A stretch of DNA of 64,000 nt from an uncultured Dysosmobacter sp. (lineage in GTDB: Bacteria > Bacillota > Clostridia > Oscillospirales > Oscillospiraceae): assembly GCF_947631635.1 (NCBI RefSeq), contig NZ_CANRMB010000011.1:1-64000 (forward strand). The letters run 5' to 3'. Shown in pieces: positions 7,979 to 14,983 of this stretch (its first letter is position 1; every line of letters begins with the position of its first letter). The position numbers and the translations under genes were made by a program. Under the pieces are notes generated by a model. It saw only the letters and a list, made by a program, of their open reading frames with translations, ran no database searches and was not told the DNA's origin.

Positions 7979-8674
7979 TTATAACGGATTTTTTTTGATT
8001 TTTGCAAATGCTCTGGGATATTTTTGGGGAGTTTTTTGGACTTTTTTGATGCAGACCAGCCGGTGGCGGACATCTGTGCCCGGAATGGTGTAGTCCGATA
8101 CCTTTTCCACCGTCCCGCCTAGGACTTGGATGGCGTGGGCGGCGGACCGCAGCTCCGCGTCGGAATCCACGGATTTCATGGAGAGAAAATATCCGCCCTC
8201 CTTCACCAGGGGAAGACACAGTTCCGCCAGAAGGGGCAGTCCGGCCACCGCCCGGGAGGTGACGGCGTCAAAGGACTCCCGGTGGCCGGCGGCGAATTCC
8301 TCGGCCCTGGCGTGGACGCAGGCGACATCCGTCAGACCCAGATCCCCGCAGACCTCCCGGAGAAAGTCGATGCGCTTGTTCAGAGAGTCCAGAAGCGTCA
8401 GGCGGATGGACGGCTCCAGGATGCGCAGCGGCATTCCCGGAAAACCGGCGCCGGTCCCTACATCCGCCACAGCTTTCCCCCGCAGGTCCGCCAGGGAAAG
8501 GAGTGCGGCACTGTCCAGAAAGTGGAGCGCGGCAATGTCCGCCGGTTCCGTGATGGCGGTCAGGTTCATGACCTTGTTTTTCTCCAACAGCAACTCCGCA
8601 TACCGGAGCAGGGAGGGGACCCCGTCCTCCGGCAGTCCCAGCGCGGCAAGACCGTCCCGCAGGAGCTGCTCCAT
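7979..8674 (-). CDS. rsmG: 16S rRNA (guanine527-N7)-methyltransferase
   Basis: 231 residues, a Rossmann-type methyltransferase that makes m7G527 in the 530 loop of 16S rRNA using SAM. The SAM-binding motif VADVGTGAGFPG lies near residue 70, and the start [14 protein letters not shown] matches the family. The ATG overlaps the stop of mscL by one base (TAATG), with AAGGAG inside the mscL end, so translation is probably coupled. In many bacteria rsmG (gidB) sits close to parAB, which is also the case here about 3 kb away. The C-terminus is basic (KKVQKTPQKYPR). Confidence 0.95.
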   Translation of the reverse strand: MEQLLRDGLAALGLPEDGVPSLLRYAELLLEKNKVMNLTAITEPADIAALHFLDSAALLSLADLRGKAVADVGTGAGFPGMPLRILEPSIRLTLLDSLNKRIDFLREVCGDLGLTDVACVHARAEEFAAGHRESFDAVTSRAVAGLPLLAELCLPLVKEGGYFLSMKSVDSDAELRSAAHAIQVLGGTVEKVSDYTIPGTDVRHRLVCIKKVQKTPQKYPRAFAKIKKNPL

Positions 8675-9129
8675 TACTTCTGCTCCTTCAGCAGGTCACG
8701 GATCTCAGTCAGCAGCTTTTCCTCAGCAGAGGGCTCGGGAGGAGCGGGGGGCGCGGCGGGGGCCTCTTCCTTCTTGCGGTGCAGGCCATTGAGGAACTTG
8801 ATGAGGCAGAACACCGCGAAGGCGATGATGAGGAAATCCAGAATGGTGGCTAGGAAAGCGCCGTAGCGGATAGCTACTTCGGTGGCGGGGTCAATGGCGC
8901 CATCGGCACCGGCTACAGCCGCCTTCAAAACGATTTTCCAATTGTTAAAGTCCACGCCGCCGGTGAGCATGGAGACGGCGGGCATGATAACGTCATTGAC
9001 CAGGGAGGTGGAGATCTTGCCGAAAGCGCCGCCGATGATAACGCCGACGGCCATGTCCATCACGTTGCCCCGGGCGATGAACGTCTTGAATTCAGATAAA
9101 AAGCCAGATTGTTTCTTCTCGGTTGCCAT
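8674..9129 (-). CDS. mscL: Large-conductance mechanosensitive channel MscL
   Basis: 151 residues from ATG 9129 (MATEKKQSG) with ribosome site AGGAGG; the longer open frame upstream is not used. The N-terminal amphipathic helix and first membrane helix read [21 protein letters not shown], the family signature, and the second membrane helix is [19 protein letters not shown]. The cytoplasmic tail carries a Pro/Ala linker and the C-terminal bundle helix [12 protein letters not shown]. The pentamer opens under membrane tension to release solutes in hypo-osmotic shock. It is translationally coupled to rsmG. Confidence 0.95.
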   Translation of the reverse strand: MATEKKQSGFLSEFKTFIARGNVMDMAVGVIIGGAFGKISTSLVNDVIMPAVSMLTGGVDFNNWKIVLKAAVAGADGAIDPATEVAIRYGAFLATILDFLIIAFAVFCLIKFLNGLHRKKEEAPAAPPAPPEPSAEEKLLTEIRDLLKEQK

Positions 9130-9318
9130 AAGTAACCTCCTGTTATATAATAATAAAATTATACTAAAAGTATATACATATGAAACCGTTGCGGCCCAAT
9201 GGATACAGGGAATTCGACCCAAATAGGGCGGCCAGGACGCTGGGCAACGAAGCAAGGTATGACCCGGCGTCCTGCTATCCGCTGGAAAGGGCCCGGAATT
9301 TTTGAGGGGCAGGCGCTG

Positions 9319-10626
9319 TTACTTCTTGGTGGGGACCAGGACCTTGGTGCCGCCCATATAGGGCCACAGAACCTCGGGGATCTTTACGGTGCCGTCGGCC
9401 TGGAGGTTGTTCTCCAGGAAGGCAATCAGCATACGGGGGGGCGCCACGCAGGTGTTGTTCAGCGTGTGGCACAGCTGGGTCTTGCCGTTTTCGTCCTTGT
9501 AGCGGATGCGCAGGCGGCGGGCTTGGGCGTCGCCCAGATTGGAGCAGGAGCAGACCTCGAAGTACTTCTGCTGGCGGGGAGACCAGGCCTCGATATCGCA
9601 GGACTTGACCTTCAGGTCGGCCAGGTCGCCGGAGCAGCACTCCAGCTGGCGGACGGGGATGTCCAGGGAGCGGAACAGCTCCACAGAGTAGCGCCACAGC
9701 TTCTCATACCAGTCCTTGGACTCCTCGGGTTTGCAGACCACGATCATCTCCTGCTTTTCGAACTGGTGGATGCGGTACACGCCCCGCTCTTCAATGCCGT
9801 GGGCGCCCTTTTCCTTGCGGAAGCAGGGGGAATAGGAGGTCAGAGTCTGGGGCAGCTTTTCATTGGGGATGATCTGGTCGATGAAGCGGCCGATCATGGA
9901 GTGCTCGGAGGTGCCGATGAGGTACAGGTCCTCGCCCTCGATCTTATACATCATGCCGTCCATATCGGTCTGGCTCATAACGCCCTCCACCACGTTGCCG
10001 TGGATCATGAAGGGGGGGATGCAGTAGGTAAAGCCCTTGCTGATCATGAAGTCACGGCCATAGGCCAGCACCGCCTCATGCAGGCGGGCGATGTCGCCCA
10101 GCAGATAATAGAAGCCGTTGCCGGAGACGCGGCCGGCGGCGTCCATATCGATGCCGTCAAAGGTCTCCATCAGGTCGGTGTGGTAGGGGATGGGGAAGTC
10201 GGGGACCTTGGGCTCGCCAAAGCGCTCCACCTCCACGTTGGCGGAGTCATCCGGACCCAGAGGCACGGAGTCGTCGATGATCTGGGGAATGACCATCATC
10301 CGCTTGCGGACCTCTTCATCCAGCACGGTCTCCTGCTTTTCCAGCTCCGCCAGACGTTCGGCCTGCTGGGTGACCTGCTTCTTTACGGCCTCGGCCTCCG
10401 CCAGCTTGCTGGGGTCCTTTTTGGCCTGGCCCATCAGCATGCCGATCTGCTTGGACAGGGCGTTGCGGTTTTTGCGCAGCTCGTCCGCTTCGGCGATGGC
10501 GGCGCGGCGCTGCGCGTCCAGATCAATGACCTCGTCCACCAGGGGAAGCTTGGCGTCCTGAAATTTCTTTTTGATGTTTTCCTTGACGATATCGGGGTTT
10601 TCGCGGACAAAACGAATATCAAGCAT
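9319..10626 (-). CDS. serS: Seryl-tRNA synthetase (atypical subtype)
   Basis: 435 residues: N-terminal coiled-coil tRNA-binding arm (about 30-105) and a class II core. Motif 2 reads FRKEKGAHGIEERGVYRIHQ and motif 3 HTLNNTCVAPPRMLIAFLEN, ending with IPEVLWPYMGG. These phrases resemble archaeal/eukaryal-type SerRS (YRKEAGAHGKDTRGIFRVHQ; IPEVL.PYM) more than the usual Bacillus type, so this is a divergent subtype. Start ATG 10626 has AAAGGAG upstream. A parS site lies 39 bp before the start codon. Catalysis of serine attachment to tRNA-Ser is not in doubt from the class motifs. Confidence 0.92.
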   Translation of the reverse strand: MLDIRFVRENPDIVKENIKKKFQDAKLPLVDEVIDLDAQRRAAIAEADELRKNRNALSKQIGMLMGQAKKDPSKLAEAEAVKKQVTQQAERLAELEKQETVLDEEVRKRMMVIPQIIDDSVPLGPDDSANVEVERFGEPKVPDFPIPYHTDLMETFDGIDMDAAGRVSGNGFYYLLGDIARLHEAVLAYGRDFMISKGFTYCIPPFMIHGNVVEGVMSQTDMDGMMYKIEGEDLYLIGTSEHSMIGRFIDQIIPNEKLPQTLTSYSPCFRKEKGAHGIEERGVYRIHQFEKQEMIVVCKPEESKDWYEKLWRYSVELFRSLDIPVRQLECCSGDLADLKVKSCDIEAWSPRQQKYFEVCSCSNLGDAQARRLRIRYKDENGKTQLCHTLNNTCVAPPRMLIAFLENNLQADGTVKIPEVLWPYMGGTKVLVPTKK

Positions 10627-10664
10627 GATGCGGTTCTCCTTTATTTATAGTGTTTCCAGCGAGA

Positions 10665-10680
10665 TGTTTCACGTGAAACA
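10665..10680. promoter_or_regulatory. parS site 1
   Basis: Perfect 16-bp palindrome TGTTTCACGTGAAACA between serS and the coiled-coil gene; it is the canonical ParB-loading site. Confidence 0.95.
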
Positions 10681-10681
10681 T

Positions 10682-11227
10682 TCATTTATTTGTGCGGGCT
10701 TCCAATTTATCAAGCACAGCGTCTTTCAGCTGCTGATAGCGCTCAGAGGGCGGGGTTACGCCCTGTTCGATACGTTTGGGGAGCAGTGTTTCATAGCCGG
10801 CTGCTTCCATCGCCTCCATGGTCTCCTTGCAGGCGGCATAATCTCCGGCGGAGTACTGCTGCTGCAAGGCGTACAGGGCGAGCAGCGCCTGCTGTTCTCC
10901 CTGGGCCTGGAGGAGGTCCTTTTGGGTCTGGCTGGCCTCGGCCTCCAGATCTTCAATGGCCCCCTGGGCAGCCGTCACTTCCTCCTGAAGCTGAATGATC
11001 TTCTCCTGATAGGACTGGACCTCCTGCATGGTGGAGACGGAGTTTTGCAGCTGGCCCAGCGCCTCGGTGTTGCTGCGCTGGTGCATCAGAAAGGAGAGGG
11101 CCATCAGCAGAAAGGCCGCGATAAAGAGGATCATGATATAGACAACAACGGGCTTGCTTTTGGCGGGCTTGCCCTCCTGCATGGAGGGAAGCTCCTCGCC
11201 GCCGCTGCTGCGTTTTTCAAGTTTCAT
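10682..11227 (-). CDS. Membrane-anchored coiled-coil protein of unknown function
   Basis: 181 residues. A Lys/Gly-rich cytoplasmic start is followed by one hydrophobic segment (about 26-48, VVVYIMILFIAAFLLMALSF), then a long Gln/Glu/Ala coiled coil (about 55-120), then a small helical C-terminal domain with repeats of ALYALQQQYSAGDYAAC and KETMEAMEAAGYE, which resemble tetratricopeptide-like helices. Its ATG overlaps the parB stop (ATGA) so it is cotranscribed with parA-parB. A parS site lies two bases past its stop. I do not recognise the family; position suggests a link between the segregation complex and the membrane, but that is inference. Confidence 0.75.
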   Translation of the reverse strand: MKLEKRSSGGEELPSMQEGKPAKSKPVVVYIMILFIAAFLLMALSFLMHQRSNTEALGQLQNSVSTMQEVQSYQEKIIQLQEEVTAAQGAIEDLEAEASQTQKDLLQAQGEQQALLALYALQQQYSAGDYAACKETMEAMEAAGYETLLPKRIEQGVTPPSERYQQLKDAVLDKLEARTNK

Positions 11228-12111
11228 AGCGAGGATCCTTTCTTTTTCGCTGACCGCAGGAGCGCAAGGGCCTCCAGCAGGTCATTCAGGTCATCCAGAC
11301 CGTAGTATTCCAGCTCGATGCGTCCCTTTTTGCGGCCGGACACGATCTTTACGCCCCGCCCCAGCTTGGAGGAAAGCTCTTTTTGGGCCTCGGCGGTGTA
11401 GTCCACCTGAGTGGGATCGGGCTGCTTTTTGGCTTTTTTCTCAGCTGCCAGTCGTTTCGCCAGGGCCTCTGTCTGCCGGACAGAGAGTCCGCCGGATAAA
11501 ACCGCATTGGCCGCGTTTTCCTGGAGACCAGAGGGAAGGGGGAGCAACGCCCGGGCATGTCCTGCGGAGAGCTTTCCCTCCTCCACCAGCTTGCGCACGG
11601 CAGGCGTCAACCCCAACAGCCGCAGAGCGTTGGTGACGGTGCTGCGGGATTTTCCCACTCGCTGGGCGGCTTCCTCTTGGGTCATATGATAGTTGTCGAT
11701 CAGGGCCTGGAAACCGGCGGCTTCCTCCATGGGATTGAGGTCCTCCCGCTGGAGGTTCTCGATCATCGCCAGCTCGGCGGCCTTGCGGTCGTCCGCCTCG
11801 ATCACGATGGCGGGCACCTCCTGGAGACCGGCGATCCGGGCGGCGCGCCAGCGGCGCTCACCGGCGATGATCTGGTAATAGCCGGAGGCCAGCTTCCGTA
11901 CGGTCAGAGGCTGGATGATGCCGTGCTCCCGGATGGAATCAGCCAATTCGGCCAGAGCCGCTTCGTCAAAGGACTTGCGGGGCTGGGAGGAACAGCTTTC
12001 CACCTGGGAGATCGGTAAATAGAGGTTTCCCGTGCTTTCAGTCTTCAATACATCGTCGCCCAGCAGGGCGCCGAGTCCCCGGCCCAGGCCGGAGGGCTTT
12101 TTCGATGCCAT
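11224..12111 (-). CDS. parB: Chromosome partitioning protein ParB (Spo0J)
   Basis: 295 residues from ATG 12111 (MASKKPSGLGRGLGALLG), which has AAAGGAG eight bases upstream. The basic start is the motif that stimulates ParA ATPase. The CTP-binding/nuclease-like domain includes GERRWRAARIAGL, and the DNA-binding helix-turn-helix reads GKSRSTVTNALRLLGL...KLSAGHARAL. The residues that set specificity in the ParB/Noc family (Arg in GKSR, Gly in SAGHAR) are those of parS-binding ParB. It loads at parS, slides as a CTP clamp and organises the origin. Lies 21 bp after parA in one operon; three parS sites are within 2.5 kb. Confidence 0.95.
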   Translation of the reverse strand: MASKKPSGLGRGLGALLGDDVLKTESTGNLYLPISQVESCSSQPRKSFDEAALAELADSIREHGIIQPLTVRKLASGYYQIIAGERRWRAARIAGLQEVPAIVIEADDRKAAELAMIENLQREDLNPMEEAAGFQALIDNYHMTQEEAAQRVGKSRSTVTNALRLLGLTPAVRKLVEEGKLSAGHARALLPLPSGLQENAANAVLSGGLSVRQTEALAKRLAAEKKAKKQPDPTQVDYTAEAQKELSSKLGRGVKIVSGRKKGRIELEYYGLDDLNDLLEALALLRSAKKKGSSL

Positions 12112-12132
12112 GGGATCTGCTCCTTTCAAAGG

Positions 12133-12891
12133 TCAGACATGCTGTTTTTTCAGGAACTCCGCCGCCAAAGCGGTATAGGCTTCAGCGCCGCGGGAGGAAC
12201 GGTCATAGGATGTGATGGGCTTTCCGTGGCTGGGAGCCTCGGAGAGCCGGACGTTTCGGGGGATCACAGTGGCGTATACCTTGCCGGGGAAATAGTGCTT
12301 GACCTCCTCCGCCACCTGGAGGGCCAGATTGGTCCGCCCATCGAACATGGTCAGCAGGACGCCCTCCAGCTCCAGGCGGGGATTTAAAGAGCGGCGGACG
12401 ATGCGCACCGTGTTCATCAGGTCGGAAAGCCCCTCCAAAGCGAAATACTCACCCTGGACCGGCACCAGGATCGCGTCCGCGGCGCAGAGGGCGTTGAGGG
12501 TCAGAAGCTCCAGAGAGGGGGGGCAGTCGATAAAGATGAAGTCATAATTGCCGCTGATCTGCTCCAGTGCATCTTTCAGCAGAAATTCCCGGCGTTCCAT
12601 ACTAATCAGCTCGATGCCGGCTCCGGCCAGCGCCTTGTTGGAGGGCAGCACATCGCCGAATTTGGTATGTACAACGGCGTCAGCGGCAGGGGACTCATCG
12701 ATCAGAACCTCATAAATGCCTTTGGAGACTGTCTTGTCCACCCCCATGCCGGAGGTGGAATTGGCCTGGGGATCAAAATCACACAGCAGAACGCGCTGCC
12801 CAGCCTCTTTCAGCGCAGCGGCAAGGTTCACACAGGTGGTGGTTTTGCCCACACCGCCCTTTTGGTTGACGATTGCAATGGTTTTTGCCAC
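12133..12891 (-). CDS. parA: Chromosome partitioning ATPase ParA (Soj)
   Basis: 252 residues from GTG 12891 (VAKTIAIVNQKGG). Upstream in-frame ATG codons lie at or before the predicted transcription start, so the GTG, with GTAGGTG in front, is preferred. The deviant Walker A KGGVGKTTT lies at residues 11-19, followed by LLCDFDPQANST and DCPPSLELLTLNA. ParA is the DNA-bound ATPase that moves ParB-parS complexes and, in spore formers, influences initiation through DnaA. It is the first gene of parA-parB-(coiled coil), and two parS sites are just upstream. Confidence 0.95.
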   Translation of the reverse strand: MAKTIAIVNQKGGVGKTTTCVNLAAALKEAGQRVLLCDFDPQANSTSGMGVDKTVSKGIYEVLIDESPAADAVVHTKFGDVLPSNKALAGAGIELISMERREFLLKDALEQISGNYDFIFIDCPPSLELLTLNALCAADAILVPVQGEYFALEGLSDLMNTVRIVRRSLNPRLELEGVLLTMFDGRTNLALQVAEEVKHYFPGKVYATVIPRNVRLSEAPSHGKPITSYDRSSRGAEAYTALAAEFLKKQHV

Positions 12892-12950
12892 GAAGGCACC
12901 TACTTTCCGGATATCCAAATCCATGTAAAGGCTTTTTCGCATACGCACAT

Positions 12951-12979
12951 ATTATAACAAGCTGTTGCGGCGCTGACAA
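12951..12979 (-). promoter_or_regulatory. parAB promoter
   Basis: Minus-strand TTGTCA (12974-12979), 17-base spacer, TATAAT (12951-12956). Transcription would start near 12944, leaving a short leader before the GTG at 12891. Confidence 0.8.
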
Positions 12980-13010
12980 GGGGAAATCAAAAAAAGCGGA
13001 AAAAAAGAGA

Positions 13011-13026
13011 TGTTCCACGTGAAACA
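13011..13026. promoter_or_regulatory. parS site 2
   Basis: TGTTCCACGTGAAACA, one mismatch from the perfect palindrome, 32 bp upstream of the parAB -35 box. ParB bound here could also repress parAB. Confidence 0.9.
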
Positions 13027-13059
13027 TGGAAAGCGGGCAGAAGGGAGAGCAAAGAAAGA

Positions 13060-13089
13060 CCCGGTATGTTTCACGTGAAACATACCGGG
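13060..13089. promoter_or_regulatory. parS site 3 inside a 30-bp perfect palindrome
   Basis: The core TGTTTCACGTGAAACA (13067-13082) is extended by CCCGGTA on the left and its complement on the right to a perfect 30-bp palindrome. It starts eight bases after the stop of the GH13 gene and on that strand is followed by T-rich sequence, so it may double as the GH13 transcription terminator. Confidence 0.9.
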
Positions 13090-13096
13090 CGGTCGA

Positions 13097-14965
13097 TCAG
13101 GACAGCAGCAGTCCTTGACAAGGCTCGAGATCCAGGGTCAGCACGCCGCCCGCCGCGCAGAATTGGCGGCCGGAGAGCAGGTCGACGGCTTCCGTTCCCT
13201 CCCAGGGGAGGAGAAGCTGTTGGGGCGCGGCCGACGCATTCACCACCGTGACAGTCCGCTGGTCCGGAAGCTCCCGGGCAAAGGCCAGCAGGGGGCCGGA
13301 GGTGTACAGCCAGCGGATGGCGCCCCACTGAAGGGAGGGCCGCTGGCGGCGGAGGGTCCCCAGCAGCGTAAAGTGGGCCTTGAGGGACAGGTCCTCGTGT
13401 CCCCAGGGATAGGTGCCCCGGTTGAAGGGGTCCTCACAGCCCTCCATGCCGGCCTCGTCGCCATAGTAGACGGTGGGTGCGCCGGGGAAGGTGAACAGCA
13501 GCAGAGCAGCCAGCCGGACCAGCGCCAGCCCCTTTTCCCGCTGGGCGGGGGAGAGGCGGTAAAAGGCGCGCTCGTCCTTGCTGTCCGGCACGCCGTCTGT
13601 GCCCAGGACCGTGAGGATACGGGGGGTGTCGTGGGTGCCCAAAAAGTTCATGGCGGAATAAAAGGCGGCGGGGGGATAGTTCTCCCGCAGAGTCTCCATG
13701 GACTCCCGGAAATCGTCGGCGTCGCCGCCCTGCAAATAGGCCAGCACGGCGTTTCGAAAGGGGTAATTCATAACGCCGTGGATCTCGCTGCCCAGCAGAT
13801 ATTTGCGCCGCTGGGAATAGGCGATCTTGGTGGAGGCATCCTCCCAGACCTCGCCGATCAGCAGGGAGTTTGGAGCGGTCTCCTCCATAACGGTGCGGAT
13901 CTTTTCAATGAACCAGTCCGGCAGCTCGTCGGCCACGTCCAGCCGCCAGCCGGAGGCACCGGCCCGCAGCCAATGGCGGATGACGGAGTCCGGATTTTCG
14001 ATGATATAATCCACATAACTGGGGCATTTCTCCCGGACAGCGGGCAGCGTCTTGATCCCCCACCAGGAATCATAGTCGCTGGGCCAGGGATGGAAGGAGA
14101 ACCAGTCGAAATAAGGGCTTTCCCGGCTCTGCGCCGCGCCCAGGGTGGGATAGGCCCCATCGGCGTTGAAATAGCGGCTTGTGGAGCCGGTGTGGTTGAA
14201 CACACCGTCCAGGATCACCCGCATACCGCGGCCCTTGGCCTCCCGGCACAGGGTCTTGAAATCCTCCTCCGTGCCCAGCATGGGATCGATCTTGGTATAA
14301 TCGGCGGTATCGTAGCGGTGGTTGGAGGCGGATTCAAAGATGGGGCAGAGATACAGCGTGGTGACGCCCATAGCGGCAAGGTCATCCAATTTGGAGGTGA
14401 TACCAGCCAAAGAACCGCCAAAAAAGTCACAGTTCCAAATATTTTTATAGGGGTCAGGCCGCCATGCCGGGGTGTCCTCCCAGTTCTCATGGACCCAGCG
14501 GTCTCCAATCAGGCCGTCGGGGGAGGGGATAGCCGTGCGACAGAATCTGTCTGGGAAAATTTGGTAGGTAACGCCGCTGCCGAACCATTCCGGCGTATGG
14601 CTCTTTCGGTAGACGGTCAGCTGCCAGGGGTCCGTAAGGCCGTCGCTGCGGTAGCCGGTCTTATCCAGCTCACAGCCGGTGCCGTCGTCCCGCCAAAAGC
14701 GGAAGTGATACCAGGTCAGCTCCGGTGTTTCAGAGGCGGAGATGGTGCCGGAAAAGCAGCTGCGGCCGCCTTCCATCCCAGCGGGCTGTAATTCCACCTC
14801 CTGGCGGGTGCCGGAAAATTCGTGGTTCAAGATCAGGGAGCAGTGGGTAAAGCCCTCCTGCGTCAAAGGGCGGCAACGGAAGGTCACGTTCTGCCCGCAT
14901 ACGACCGCGCCGAAGGGTTCCTTGCACAGTGCGCAGCGGGGGTCAAAAACAAACGGTTCACTCAT
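13097..14965 (-). CDS. GH13 alpha-amylase-family enzyme (cyclomaltodextrinase/neopullulanase-like)
   Basis: 622 residues, no signal peptide, so cytoplasmic. An N-terminal beta-sandwich (about 1-125) precedes the GH13 barrel, the layout of maltogenic amylase, cyclomaltodextrinase and neopullulanase. Conserved regions: DGVFNHTG (region I), GWRLDVADE with the Asp nucleophile, IGEVWED with the acid/base Glu, and NFLGTHDTPR with the third Asp. A C-terminal beta domain follows. It probably hydrolyses imported malto-oligosaccharides or cyclodextrins. Start ATG 14965 has AGGAG ten bases upstream, 18 bp after pbp2, so it may be cotranscribed with the cell-shape genes. Exact linkage specificity cannot be read from the sequence. 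Confidence 0.9.
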   Translation of the reverse strand: MSEPFVFDPRCALCKEPFGAVVCGQNVTFRCRPLTQEGFTHCSLILNHEFSGTRQEVELQPAGMEGGRSCFSGTISASETPELTWYHFRFWRDDGTGCELDKTGYRSDGLTDPWQLTVYRKSHTPEWFGSGVTYQIFPDRFCRTAIPSPDGLIGDRWVHENWEDTPAWRPDPYKNIWNCDFFGGSLAGITSKLDDLAAMGVTTLYLCPIFESASNHRYDTADYTKIDPMLGTEEDFKTLCREAKGRGMRVILDGVFNHTGSTSRYFNADGAYPTLGAAQSRESPYFDWFSFHPWPSDYDSWWGIKTLPAVREKCPSYVDYIIENPDSVIRHWLRAGASGWRLDVADELPDWFIEKIRTVMEETAPNSLLIGEVWEDASTKIAYSQRRKYLLGSEIHGVMNYPFRNAVLAYLQGGDADDFRESMETLRENYPPAAFYSAMNFLGTHDTPRILTVLGTDGVPDSKDERAFYRLSPAQREKGLALVRLAALLLFTFPGAPTVYYGDEAGMEGCEDPFNRGTYPWGHEDLSLKAHFTLLGTLRRQRPSLQWGAIRWLYTSGPLLAFARELPDQRTVTVVNASAAPQQLLLPWEGTEAVDLLSGRQFCAAGGVLTLDLEPCQGLLLS

Positions 14966-14983
14966 GGGGGAGAGGCTCCTTTA

